Shown one piece after another: positions 9,719-20,005 of a DNA stretch of 64,000 nucleotides. The notes below the pieces were generated by a model. The model made no database searches, had not been told where the DNA came from, and was given only the letters and a program-made list of their open reading frames with translations. Numbering within the stretch: the stretch's first letter is position 1; the number at the start of each line of letters is the position of its first letter. The translations under genes were made by a program, and so were the position numbers. The DNA comes from Cercospora beticola (Eukaryota > Ascomycota > Dothideomycetes > Mycosphaerellales > Mycosphaerellaceae). Where the stretch lies: NCBI RefSeq assembly GCF_033473495.1, contig NC_088943.1, forward strand, positions 310,001-374,000, given 5' to 3'.

Positions 9719-10450
9719 ATGCCACCACGGAGCAAGACATGCCTGGTTTCGATCTTGCGTGGACTCTGGGAGTGCCCACTGGATTCGGAACTTGCGCCAA
9801 TTTCCCCATTTTCGACAGAGCCAGCAAAGCTCTTCACGCGACAGACCCACCACCAAGGCTCTATGGGTGGCTCCCAGAGAAGAGCCGGGGAACTACACAC
9901 TGCAGAAGGAAAACTGCGTAACCAAACCCCCCTTCCGGGTCGGGGGCCGTCAGTCTGGGGCCAGGATGTGGAACAAGTCATTGCCCGCCTGGTGCCAGCT
10001 GGAGGCCCCCGCTCTCGGACTTCTTCAAGCCTTTTCGACAACATCTTGCCAACCAATCTCAAGGCAGCTCGCGAATGGAATTGTCAATTGTTCAGAGCGA
10101 GTATGATGGAATCGACGGTGGAATTCAGCACACCTGCGCCAATCAGCAGTACTTCTGGAATCAAGACACTTTTTCACGCGAATGGAGAACCAAACGCCAC
10201 GGAGCTTGTTCTCTGGCACCCATCTGAGAACGTGTTTCGCTACGCGTTGCTCCGTCTCAGCAGACGACATCAAGCCAACACATCAGCAAACGCGTCTGAA
10301 GCTACTCAACACTCTTCGCCTGAGAATAGACGCAGGGTCTCATATCTCTGCTGGTACGCAGGTTCTCAAGGCAACAGACAACCAGATACAGCTGGGTTTG
10401 TCCAAAGCTGGTTACCTGAGAGCGCGTCTTGCTCTCTCCATCTCTGCTGA
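9719..10450 (+). pseudogene. start of a decaying repeat-protein gene
   Basis: A 243-codon frame begins with ATG at 9719. Its first 145 residues are unremarkable. From about codon 149 it runs into a tandem repeat of 32 codons (96 nt) with pattern (Q)AN....TE..Q.SPEN, three units being readable before a stop at 10448. In the same frame the repeat resumes after the stop and continues to about 10670. Farther on, the repeat is open in changing frames. The simplest reading is a former repeat protein now broken by stops and indels; a short living gene ending at 10450 cannot be excluded. Confidence 0.45.
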
Positions 10451-11640
10451 GCAGCGTCTCTCCAAGCCATCAGATTCCCGATTACCATTGCGTTCGCTCA
10501 CCATTCTTCTCTTGAGAACGCAGCCAAAGATATCGAGCAAGCTCCCACTAGGCAAGCGGACAAGATGCCGAAGAACGATACTCTCGAAATCTGTCTCTAC
10601 ATCTCCGACAGTCAACACGCAGCGCAGATCCCACTGTTCACCACAAGCAAAAGCGAGACGCGCCTCTGTTAGAGAAGAAGTCGCTTGAGACAACGCGCGA
10701 GGAGAATCTGCCTGGAAGAGTGCACGGAGCCGCGATCGCATATCGCTTGAGACGCAGCTCGTTGCTGGAGCAGGTCCTGTTGAGCAGCTATGTTGAGACC
10801 AACGATGCACCCGCCCCCGAGGCCCCGCCCAAGTCCAGAAAATACGACATGCCATTCGCTGAGCATCTTGGAAGATCCCGACGAGCTGAGAAAAGACATG
10901 AATGGGCTTGTAGACCAGCAAGCGAGAGAGACACTGGAGCCGAGGCGTGTCGAGCTTGAGAAGAAATACGGGACTGACACCAAGTGCTTCCGTGCTGTTC
11001 TGTGTATCTCTGATGCAACACAACTCTTCAGGCCAACGAATCACAAGACACCCTTCAAGCTACTCAAGCTTCTTCACCTGAGAATGCGTCTTCATCTCTG
11101 TTTTTCTGCTGGACCGCGCCTCTTCAAGCCATCTACTTACAAGATGCGATTGGAGGTGCTTATCACTATCCGTTCGAGAGCGCCTGCTGCTCTTTCTGCT
11201 TCTGGATCAAGAAACCATCCCAGGTCACTCAAGCACCAAGTACTGTGAAGATCTTTCGCTGGCTTTGTTTAGTGAAGGCACCTGCGTGGCTGTGTTTCTG
11301 GGCCAATACATCTTCCAAGCCAACAAATCATCAGATGTTCTTGAGACTGCTCGTCTGTGGTTTCTGGAGAACGCCCTCTGCCCTCCGTGCTTCTGGAGCA
11401 ATAAGCATCTTGAGGCTGACAGACCACAAAATACTGTCAAGACTTCTCCTTGGTCTTCATCAGAGAAGGCGTCTGTCTACCTGTGCTTCTGGGCCAAAAC
11501 ACCTTTCGAAGCCGACATGTCGTCAGATACTGTTGGCAATGCTTGACTTCCTGGTTCTGAGAGGTCGCCTCGTCATCCACGCAACTGCATATTGCAAAAT
11601 GCACGGCATCGCACCAGACACAGTGCAGGCTCCGGGCCCA
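10164..11640 (+). repeat. degenerate 96-bp (32-codon) tandem repeat, two blocks
   Basis: Units recur at about 96-bp spacing, each opening with CAAGCCAACA-like DNA followed by CAGATAC or CAAGACA, then CTGAGAA and a Cys/Trp-rich end. Good units start near 10272, 10368 and 10464. After an unrelated coding-like insert (about 10670-10980) further units run from about 11025 to 11640. At least eight units are recognisable. The translated repeat is clearest in frame with the ORF from 9719, but different units are open in different frames, showing accumulated indels. Confidence 0.7.
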
Positions 11641-12552
11641 GCAGATCCGTCTGTGCAAGGTACTCTGCGGAACAGAAAGAATGAGTAGGAATGTGGGGAT
11701 GTGATCAACAACCTCGGACTCTTCAATGCATGCAATTGTTCAAGCCAACGATTGACACGTTTCGGTTCCAAGCATTCAGGATAACTTGCAGCATTACTAT
11801 GCCACGACCACTTTGAACGCGGACTCTTGCTAGCAGAAAGACCACAGGCAACGCAGCAAGCCTCGACACCGAGCCTCCACACAGAGCCAAGAAAACATGT
11901 GTTGCGGAGCTTTCTGGACACCATGCGAAGGAAAATCGCGCACGTCCGAGCAGCGGGCTTCAACTTCGGGATTTGGCACCAGGCCAGCCAACCGTCCTGT
12001 TGGAACCTGCCTTCTGCCAGTCACCTCATCGAGACGTAAGAGCAGCTCATATCCTCTGAGACATCCAGGAGAGATCAAGATCATTGCTTGTCACGACAGT
12101 CCTGAACGGTAACGGTTTCGCCCACAGTAGCAGCGCTGGCAAGGCTGACCATGTGAGGCAGACCTCTGGCGAAAGCTTCACATGACTTCAGCCACTATCT
12201 GTCGACAGTGGCGCTAGCTGAACAATGCAGACACCGGGTCTGCATAGCCCCAGGTTGGACATCGAAATCCTGCATACATTTCGTGTGACACAAAGTCGTT
12301 GTCATGTGATCAAACAAGCAGCCCCATTCACCGACAACAACGGCTTTGTTACATGTGAGACTCCAAACATTCACACTGTTACATCACCTTCGCGCCGGCA
12401 TAAAACTACAGGTCATGACATGAATTCGTATCCCCTCTTCATACAACTCTACATCCTCAATCCTCTTCACCGCAACGTCAGCACGCCGAGCACGAACCTC
12501 CGCAACACCGAAGTCAAACAATCAATCACAACGATCGCCGCAGACCGGCAAA
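11641..12552. promoter_or_regulatory. intergenic region upstream of the tail-anchored protein gene
   Basis: Contains the fading end of the 96-bp repeat to about 11930, then unique DNA. A TATA-like CATAAAAC lies at about 12399-12406, and a C/A-rich leader precedes the ATG at 12553. Confidence 0.35.
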
Positions 12553-14199
12553 ATGTCAAACGAACTGCCTGCATCGAATGCAGTACCACCACTTCCAAAG
12601 ATCGATCCGTTAATCATGCGACCAGTCACCAAAGGCTCGCAACAAGTCGCGGCGTCCTCAGACAAGGCCATGGCACACCTCACTCGAGCCGCAAACGAAG
12701 AGGATCTCTACCAGTGGAGTCGTCAACTCTCATCCTCGATCCCTCGTGAAACGCTCAAGAAGGCTCGAAAAGTTGTCGGCGCAGGCGTCGATAGCACAGA
12801 GTTTCGCGACTTCGTCCAAGCCCACCACATCTCTTCCAAGCCGGTAGAAGTCGTTCACGACAGCCCTGCGGGTTCGGATAGCCAAGGCTCTGACTATTGC
12901 ATTCAGTCCGCGCTGCCGCCTGTAGATCCTCGGCCAGCGACTGGCGCAACCAACGTCGTGAAGCGTGAGAAGTCGACTGGCGGAAGGGCACCTCGCAAGG
13001 TGACAGAGGCAGAAGCATCCTACTGGTGGTCGGGAATGACAGTTGAGGAGTACGAGCAGAGTCTGACGAAGGTGACGACTGAGGTCGAAGAAGAAGAACA
13101 TCACGCGAACAGAGAAGAGGAAGACCAACAGGACGAAGAGGAAGACTTCGAGAACGAAGAAGACGAAGTTGTCATCATAACAGGAGATGAGGACACCAAA
13201 TCAAGCTGGACACTACCTACGCCCGAGAAGAGTGAGAACAGTGTTTCTTCTGCTCCAAGCATCGATAGCGAGCAGGCACAAAACGCCGCCGAGGAGGATA
13301 CCAGCGAGCAAGTTGAAGACTCCATCGCAGAAGAGGTTAGCACGCCGACCTTTGAACAATGGGCAGATCAACACGGGCTCGACCTGGACGACGAACTAGC
13401 AGACCTAGCGCGTTCAGGTGTCAACTTCAACGGAAAGCTGCTGGAGCTCGACAGCAGGACCGGTGTCTACCACTCTCGCATCCCAAACGAGATCGATTTC
13501 ACGTACACCCCAAATGGCTCGACAACCGAGGTCGCCTTTATCCTGAACGACTCCGGTTCTATCGCCAACGCTAGGTCGTTCTGTGAAACCTCCCCAAACG
13601 CCCACGAAACCCTCGTATACCCTTGGCATAACCCACTGCTCGTCAGAGTTCAGTACCACAAGCCCAGCACTGTCTTTCCGGATTGGCCGATTGGTTTAGC
13701 ATTCGCCGAGACCTCTGCGCGCACACTTGGAGATCTCGTCGAGATTGCGCTGGCGATGAGATTGGGCGCTGGCAAGTGGAAGGCCAAGGGGTTCAATTAT
13801 GAATGGACAGAGGCGATGGTGAAGAAAGCGAGGGAAGAGGGCATGATGCATTTGCTGGGCAGTGTGGTATACTCACGCTGGGCACAAGGAGACCCAGAGG
13901 AAGACGCTGCTCTTGATGCTGAGCTGTTCGGAGGGATGAATGAAGATGCGAAGCAGCTCCAGGAAGCCGTCAAGAGCCAAGAAAAAGCTGTAGACGCTGA
14001 GCAGGGCGAAGTCGCAAAAGACGGAGCAGAGCAGACTGCCGAAGAGGTCGCAGCAGGCCAGTCGGTGGAGGCGGAGTTACCAGAGACAGATCTGGAGCAG
14101 GATGCAGCAGCTCAGGACATTGCGTCGGAGGCCAAGATGGTGATGCTCGCTGGGGTCCTGGGGCTTCTCCTTACGGCATACATGATCCTCTACTGCTGA
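12553..14199 (+). CDS. acidic protein with C-terminal membrane anchor
   Basis: Single exon, 548 residues. The start ATG follows an A-rich leader (GCAAAATG). The N-terminal 150 residues are Ser/Pro-rich and probably disordered. Residues about 177-206 are an almost pure Glu/Asp stretch. A better-ordered region runs from about 266 to 445, with the motif FEQWADQHGL and several Trp and Tyr. It is followed by a Glu/Ala/Gln-rich helical region likely to be coiled. The last 20 residues, MVMLAGVLGLLLTAYMILYC, form a hydrophobic segment with no following loop, the layout of a tail-anchored protein inserted into ER or outer mitochondrial membrane. I recognise no enzyme family. The protein at 50664 has the same overall plan but no obvious sequence identity. 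Confidence 0.85.
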   Translation: MSNELPASNAVPPLPKIDPLIMRPVTKGSQQVAASSDKAMAHLTRAANEEDLYQWSRQLSSSIPRETLKKARKVVGAGVDSTEFRDFVQAHHISSKPVEVVHDSPAGSDSQGSDYCIQSALPPVDPRPATGATNVVKREKSTGGRAPRKVTEAEASYWWSGMTVEEYEQSLTKVTTEVEEEEHHANREEEDQQDEEEDFENEEDEVVIITGDEDTKSSWTLPTPEKSENSVSSAPSIDSEQAQNAAEEDTSEQVEDSIAEEVSTPTFEQWADQHGLDLDDELADLARSGVNFNGKLLELDSRTGVYHSRIPNEIDFTYTPNGSTTEVAFILNDSGSIANARSFCETSPNAHETLVYPWHNPLLVRVQYHKPSTVFPDWPIGLAFAETSARTLGDLVEIALAMRLGAGKWKAKGFNYEWTEAMVKKAREEGMMHLLGSVVYSRWAQGDPEEDAALDAELFGGMNEDAKQLQEAVKSQEKAVDAEQGEVAKDGAEQTAEEVAAGQSVEAELPETDLEQDAAAQDIASEAKMVMLAGVLGLLLTAYMILYC

Positions 14200-14481
14200 G
14201 GTAAAGCATATCCTGGCTAGACTGGCACGAAGGATACCCAATGAATGATGGATCAGCGCACGAATCAGTATGACAGAAGTATAGCAGCATAGACAGTATG
14301 GCCATCGCTTTCGCAACAACTGCACTCTCAAAATTGAATAGGTTCAAAGCAATAGTTTCAAATACATGTCCGCGCCCGAACATCGATCGCACAAAATCAC
14401 GATCATTCTCACTTCCCCCACCCTCCTCTCAAATCACAATCTCTTCTTCCTCTTTTTCTGTCCATAAAATACACATTCTCT

Positions 14482-14739
14482 CTAAAGCACAACACATCCC
14501 GGAGCCTTCGGTGCCGAGCCCTTGCCCCTGATAACTTGCAATCCATCAATGCACTCCTCCATCAAGCTCTCATCGATACGAAGAATCGTGCAGCCCGGGG
14601 CCTTTGGGGCGGAAGACCCGCTCTTGATGACTTGAATTCCGAGAACACATTCCTCACGGAGCGCGGACTCGGAGTTGAGGATGGAACAGCCGATGGTTCC
14701 GTTTGGGTTGATGAAGCTGTAAGGTTGTTTGCGGCCCAT
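14482..14739 (-). CDS. small CaaX-box protein made of a 32-residue repeat
   Basis: The minus-strand frame is open from 14841, but the Met at 14739 (MGRKQPYSF) starts the conserved-looking part, giving 85 residues. Two copies of a 32-residue unit follow: GC.IL..ES...EEC..G.QVI....SAPKAPGC, with the Gly-Cys pair recurring at 17, 49 and 81. The protein ends in CVVL. This fits a CaaX prenylation signal, and a final Leu usually selects geranylgeranylation. No signal peptide is present. If prenylated it would sit on a membrane face; this is inference from the last four residues. The repeat makes chance unlikely. Function is unknown. Confidence 0.7.
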   Translation of the reverse strand: MGRKQPYSFINPNGTIGCSILNSESALREECVLGIQVIKSGSSAPKAPGCTILRIDESLMEECIDGLQVIRGKGSAPKAPGCVVL

Positions 14740-15133
14740 TTTGAATGTTTGGTTTGGTGGTTTCTTCTGGTGAAGATTTGTGTTTTGGTATTGATGAGGA
14801 GAGGAGCCAAGAGGGAGGGGATGGGGGGTATATATCTGCATGGAAGTGGAGAGGCTAGATTGGGGCGTTCTTTGGGGAGGAGTGGATCATTTCCTGGAAT
14901 AGAATAGCGGGAGTCATGCGTGCGGCGAGTTGGTCGTTAAGATGGGCTTGATATTGTTCGCGCTTCTTCTTCCCAGCGTCCAGATCGATTGCCTGAGGCA
15001 GATTTCTTTGTCACGATCATTCACATTGTGTTTCCAGCCAATCAGGGTTCAAGTAAAGCCTTCAAGCTACAAAGCCGTCTTTGTTCATCGCACCAGTCTT
15101 CCGCATACCAACCATCACTCCCACCAGTCACAG
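14740..15133. promoter_or_regulatory. shared upstream region of two divergent small genes
   Basis: The minus-strand CaaX gene starts at 14739 and the plus-strand spliced gene has its leader ending at 15133, so this roughly 400-bp stretch should contain both promoters. A TATATA-like element occurs at 14828-14834, about 90 bp upstream of the minus-strand start. Confidence 0.4.
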
Positions 15134-15557
15134 GTAAGCATTCAGCCCCGCACAGTCTCACGGTGTGTCAGCGTTGAGGAAGGTTTTGTCGAGCAACAGA
15201 CATGCTAACACGTGGAAGCAGAACACCATGCCGAGAATGGGTATTTTCGCCGCCGAGCCAGGCACCAAGAACCCCGACCGTTGGTCCTCCGCCGTCAACG
15301 AGCAGGCCATGGCGACGAAGCGCCAGACGAAAGAATTTGTCGAGGCGAATGTGGAGAGAGCGCGTGCGCGCAACTCGAGGTGAGCAAGATACAAATTTGG
15401 CATTTGGAGGCGGTAGTGCTGACAACACACCAGGTCGAAAGACCTCGATACTACCATGAACGATCTGGCGCTCTCTGCTGAGCAGAAAGAGAGGCAGGCA
15501 TCGGCGTTACGGAAGAGCGAGAGAGACTTTTTGCGGTTTTTGCGGAAGACGGCATGA
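15134..15557 (+). CDS. small spliced gene with a 5' UTR intron, 91 residues
   Basis: Coding exons are 15228-15379 and 15434-15557. The coding intron 15380-15433 (54 nt) has a GTGAGC donor, a GCTGAC branch site and a CAG acceptor, and restores a single frame. A second intron, 15134-15220, lies in the leader (GTAAGC donor, GCTAAC branch, GCAG acceptor), so the ATG at 15228 is only eight bases into the next exon. The protein is short, charged and mostly helical, with a basic middle (ERARARNSR) and a conserved-looking tail (SERDFLRFLR). No domain is recognised with certainty. It converges with the hydrolase gene, whose stop is at 15663. Splice signals and frame agreement support a real gene. Confidence 0.75.
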
Positions 15558-15662
15558 TTGGGCCAAGAACATGTAAGATCTAGTTCTCATACCTCGTTTC
15601 TCCGATATATGCTGACGATGAAAGCCAGCAGACGACCAGACAGAGAGCTGATACGAATCCTA

Positions 15663-16647
15663 CTACTCCAAAAAGAACCCAATCAAATCCTTCGCCAACC
15701 TCTCCGGCTTCTCCAACGCAAGACTATGCCCACACTCCTCATAAATCTCACTCTTGACCACATTCTCCGCAAACTTATCCGCACACTCCTTCACTGTCGG
15801 CCCAAAGAACTCCGGAGCACCAATCGTCATGACCGGAATCGTCAATTTCGTCTTGGCGAGTTCCTGGTTGATTTCTCCATTCTTGAAACCAGCTCGATAA
15901 GTTTCCAAGATACCGCGGAGGGTGCCTGGTTGTTTCACGCATTCGATCCAGTGGTCGAGGGCTTTGGGTTCGATCATGCAGGGGTTGTAGCATTCTTGCT
16001 TGATAAACATTTCCCAGAATTCGCGCTCGTGGCCTTGGATGAGCATTTCGGGGATGTGGGGGATGTAGAAGAAGGAGAGGTGCTGCAGCAGATCATCAGC
16101 TTGAGCAAAGCGGTGGCGGTTTAGCAGAAAGAATGCGAATGCTTACCCAACACCAAACACCTCTCATCTCATACTGTGCCGTCACATTCTGTGGACTCCA
16201 AAGATTACTCTCTTCCAGTCCTAATCCGCTCAACAACATCTCACAGAAACTCAGTTTCAGCACACGGTCGCGATACAGTCCTGCTACAGCATACGCATAA
16301 TCTGCTCCACGGTCCTCGCCATGCAGGTAGAACTTCTCGTGACCCAGCTGTGTCATTAGATCTGCCACATCCGCAGCCTGCTCCTTGGAATCGTAGCCAT
16401 CGGTTGATGGAGGCTTGTCCGTATAGCCAAAACCTCGCAGGTCCGGAGCCACGACTGTGAAGTGTGGTGTGAGAAGAGGGAATACGCGATACCAGTAGAA
16501 GCTGTTCTTGGGCGTTCCATGCAAGAGGAGAAGTGGTGGACCAGAACCTGCGGTGATGTAGTGTAGACGAATGCCATTGACGCGGGCACGGCCATGTTTT
16601 ACGGGTTTGCCGTCGTGGTCGTAGGTTTCTGCTAGTTCGGAGGACAT
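15663..16647 (-). CDS. alpha/beta hydrolase, fluoroacetate dehalogenase / epoxide hydrolase-like
   Basis: Two exons on the minus strand: 16647-16147 and 16082-15663. The 64-nt intron (16146-16083) has GTAAGC, a CTGAT or CTAAA branch and GCAG. The product is 306 residues, the usual size of the family. The oxyanion-loop motif LLLLHGTP is at residues 40-46. The nucleophile elbow reads HGEDRGADYAY, with the aspartate at D112 as in dehalogenases and epoxide hydrolases (family pattern GHDRGA). The catalytic His is H286 in EECGHSLALEKPERL. The cap region between residues 140 and 220 is Trp/Tyr-rich. Family members hydrolyse carbon-halogen or epoxide bonds through an aspartyl ester; the substrate here is unknown. 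There is no signal peptide, so a cytosolic enzyme is likely. Confidence 0.9.
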
Positions 16648-17165
16648 AACGAAGTACTGCTATGCTATGCTTCTGATTCAGGTTTCAATCGAATTCCAGA
16701 CCTGTCTTGATATCTGTTGCCCTCACTGGGTTTGATGCTCTCGGAGGTGCTTTTGGAGATGTCGTCGTCGACCCCGCTTTTCGGAGACATTGCATCATAC
16801 GAAGTCTAGATCGTCGTTAGCAGCGGTATAGTGGATTTTACAGCCATCTATTACAAATTGCTATGCTTCTGTGCTTCAAACAGCATGGTACTGCAAGGTA
16901 TAGCGACATCTGGTTGCCTGTGTATGATTCGCTGAGACGGAGACATGGGTACAATACCTTTCCCGAAAAGGCAATTATGGTCTGTCTCTGTGGGCATGCC
17001 GCAACTCTTCCGGACACCATATCGCGTCCCAGTGGCATACACGACTGTACAAATGATGGAGAAAAGCTGGTATCATATCCTTCATTCATTCCATTCAAGG
17101 TGTAGAAAGCGATGCTACCCTATCTGTCGATCGGGCAGGTGTAAGCGCCCCGCCAAGCATCCTCC
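16648..17165. other. intergenic stretch upstream of the hydrolase
   Basis: About 520 bp between the hydrolase start and the 3' end of the next minus-strand gene. It should contain the hydrolase promoter. I see no gene and no sharp promoter motif. Confidence 0.45.
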
Positions 17166-18035
17166 TCACTCCACCAACTCCAGGTCCTCGCCCTCTCTTT
17201 CTGTCTCCTCGGGAGCCTCCGACAACGTCTCATCTCCACCCTCGTTCCCCTCCAGCACAATGTACTCGCGGAAGCACTTGCATACCTGCTTCATCCTCTT
17301 CTTGTCCTCCAGTGGAAGAAACTCCACAATCTTCTCCAAAATGTCCTTTCCCTCCTTCTTGGCAATGATGGGATAGTGCCATACTCCTGTTCTCCTCACT
17401 GCTTCCAACAGACTCTCCGACACCACGGGCTGGATCATCCATTTGACTTCGATCGCATGCTCATTCAATCCCTCGGCGGTCGTATACTCCCAAATTTGCC
17501 GCATCAACAGCGTGTCGTACACCCAACACCTCACACCAAAGTTCTCGTGGACCAAGCCGTCCTTCGTTGCCCGAATATGTAGCCCCATGAGCCTCGCTGG
17601 ACCCCACGAAACCGGAAGCTCCAGACACGTGGACTCCTTCGTCACCTTTGTCAGGTCGATATTGAGCTTCGCTTGCATGAAGGGATGGTTATAACTGGCG
17701 AAGATGTTTCCCGTGGGCTGTGGCTCGAAGAGAATTTCGTTCAGGAGGGCAGGCGCCATGGTGCTGGAGCCGGATTTGAAGAGCTGATAGCCCTCGAGAC
17801 GCGTCAATGTCTTGTCCTCGTCGGAGATGATCCACATCTCCTCCTCCTCGAGTGGGCGGTGAAGGCGGGCGTTGAGAGCGGGGGAGGCGGCCATCGAGGC
17901 TTTCCAGAACTTGCTGACGCGCGTGACTCCGTAGAGCGATTTGGTAGGGAGATGGAGGAGGATGCGCTCGAGCAGCTCGGGCGTGTCGAGAGCTTTGGTG
18001 GCGGCGACGAATGATGGAGTGGGAGTGGAAGACAT
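17166..18035 (-). CDS. F-box protein with a second F-box-like segment at the C-terminus
   Basis: The minus-strand frame is open from 18281, but I choose the Met at 18035 (MSSTPTPSF). It precedes the conserved part and follows a Pro/His-rich leader with no acidic residues. Length is 289 residues. An F-box occupies about residues 14-50 (LDTPELLERILLHLP, then VSKFWKASM). The middle is beta-rich and resembles the long central part common in fungal F-box proteins with this N-terminus. A second F-box-like segment is at about 231-260 (DILEKIVEFLPLEDKKRMKQ, then VCKCFREYI). The tail is strongly acidic. Such proteins usually link Skp1 to targets; the two-box arrangement is unusual. Confidence 0.8.
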   Translation of the reverse strand: MSSTPTPSFVAATKALDTPELLERILLHLPTKSLYGVTRVSKFWKASMAASPALNARLHRPLEEEEMWIISDEDKTLTRLEGYQLFKSGSSTMAPALLNEILFEPQPTGNIFASYNHPFMQAKLNIDLTKVTKESTCLELPVSWGPARLMGLHIRATKDGLVHENFGVRCWVYDTLLMRQIWEYTTAEGLNEHAIEVKWMIQPVVSESLLEAVRRTGVWHYPIIAKKEGKDILEKIVEFLPLEDKKRMKQVCKCFREYIVLEGNEGGDETLSEAPEETEREGEDLELVE

Positions 18036-19148
18036 CGTTATCTCTGGTGTGGCGAGAGTGTGTGCGAGCGGAGAATAAGTATGGCGAGGTGCGTGCAATG
18101 GGTGCGAGGCGAAGAGAATGCGAGCGACGAGGTGGATAGAACGGCGATGTGCGTACAGTGGTCGAAGGAGGAGGCGGGAGCTGAAGAAGTTTTTGTTTTG
18201 GGGGCAGAATCTTGGCAAGCTCAGAACTAGTCCCGCCTCAGGACTACAGCGCCCGTCCAACAGCATTCGGACAATCTCCATCGATGTAAATCTGAGGCCG
18301 CAGCTTACGACGGAACTTTATGCACTGAGCGCCTACGATTGTGCCGGGGACTTGAACGATGGCCCGGAACCAATACGCATTGGCTATTTTCGTACATCGA
18401 GTTCGGATGGGCCAATCGAGACCAACGGCAACACATTGTAGGACAGCAAGGAAATGCCCGCCTCTACCGCCTCATTCGCTTGGATTGCAGTCATCTTCCC
18501 TGCTCTGACATATTGTGCTTCGCTCCCAGATCGTTCTCATATGCTCAGTATCTAAGCCAGTGGCCAACGGCTTCTCTGAGCATTGCTTGGCCGTTTAACG
18601 TGTGCGAGCCAAACTGCTTGCCTGAGTCACTGATCGAGTAGTGCGGATGCAATCATTGGGGACTGAAGAATGCCACACAAGGAGCCTCCGCGCATAGGAC
18701 GAAGCATGAGATAAGAAAAATTAATCCAAGCACGAGAGGAAACGAGATCGAAAGGTAGTTCGCGCATGATATCGTGGAGTGTATCGTGCAGACTCTGGCG
18801 GACATACTGTGGCACTGTCCGAGAAGCAGAGCACCATGTTGAGTGACAAAGAACGCCCATGCTCAATTCCAGCCTCGAGTTAATAAAGAAACACCATCCG
18901 ACCTGAGCCCCACGCTTCCACGCTATCTCTTCTTTGTTCTCTCACCACGGCATGATCGACATTGAACCCCAAAGTCATCATCACTCAACTCCACAGTTAC
19001 TGCATTCTGGTCTCAATAGTGTATCCAGTCCAACAAAACAGAATTCTGCAACAGTCATCATGCCTCGTTGTATCGTGCTCTTACGTCCATACCACCAATC
19101 TCTCGTCCCACAGCCAACGATCCCACCACACATACCACCATAACCACA
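18036..19148. promoter_or_regulatory. divergent intergenic region, 1.1 kb
   Basis: Lies between the F-box gene (minus) and the secreted-protein gene (plus) and should hold both promoters. Short open stretches occur, but none is convincing. C/A-rich leader sequence directly precedes the ATG at 19149. Confidence 0.4.
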
Positions 19149-19815
19149 ATGCGCTTCCTTTTCGCCTCAGCCATCCTCCTCGGCACAGCCACCGCAGGCC
19201 TCAGACCCGACGAAATGGCCTGCAGCATCAAGAACTCCTACGTCGTCGACGCCATCAACAAACTCTGCTCCAAGTATGACATGGTCGCTCCGAGCGATTA
19301 CAGCTCTTCTGGCGTAAAGAGCGACCCTCCGTATGCTTGGGTTGCTATTAACGGTACGTCGAGTCCCATGCATCTGTATACAGAGTTGTTCTCGGAGACC
19401 AGAGACTGATTCCCTAATACCAACAGGCAAATGTGATCCTCCCCAATGGGTTCCCGCCGACATTTGTAAAGCCCAATTCTACATGATGTGTAACACGGGC
19501 GATAACGTCGGCAATAACGCTTGGAGTTTTGGAAAGAATGATTGTCAGAGATGGGATATCGTGGCGAGTAAGAGTCAGAAGTAAGTTTGTCGTTTCCTCT
19601 TCTTTCTTTCTACAGCAGAGACTTGAGGGATGATGTGGATGGATGCTGATGAGATACGCAGAGAGAAGGCACCGCCACTTAAGAGCGGCACCAGTCGTTG
19701 GGAGTTTGATGGGACGTCGATTTTGAGCGTGTTCGGGATTGGGAAGAGGGAGATCGAGGCTTATCAGAGAAATGTGGATGAGGTTATGGATGCGGCGAGG
19801 AGGGATAGAAAGTGA
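19149..19815 (+). CDS. small secreted Cys-containing protein, effector-like
   Basis: Three exons: 19149-19353, 19427-19580 and 19662-19815. The introns are 73 and 81 nt, with GTACGT and GTAAGT donors, CTAAT and CTGAT branch sites and CAG acceptors; each is phase-consistent. The product has 170 residues. It begins with a classical secretion signal (MRFLFASAILLGTATAG) with probable cleavage near residue 17. Six cysteines follow, all in the part encoded by exons 1 and 2, suggesting three disulfides. The C-terminal third, from exon 3, is charged, helical and Cys-free. No known domain is recognised. Small secreted proteins of this kind are often apoplastic or host-directed in plant-associated fungi, which is inference. 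Confidence 0.85.
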
Positions 19816-20005
19816 GGTTTGAGAGTTTGAGAAAAAGGGTTGGAGGATATGGTACTTTACAGTCTGGGGTATCATAATTTCAATGCTCGTGTCGATCCTA
19901 TGCTTCGCTAACCATGCTGCCTTCTACAATTGAATCGTTTCCATCCTGACCAGCTTTGTCTTCCTGTTTGCTGCAGAGATGAGTCTCCTAGACAGGCTGA
20001 GTGCT

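Noticed and set aside
9281..10062. Minus-strand frames of 190-250 codons opposite the RNase H gene
   Set aside because: The plus-strand frame has a recognised domain with all catalytic residues, so the antisense frames are shadows.
10164..11640. CRISPR-like array
   Set aside because: The 96-bp units are contiguous, diverged and coding-like without unique spacers, and the genome is fungal.
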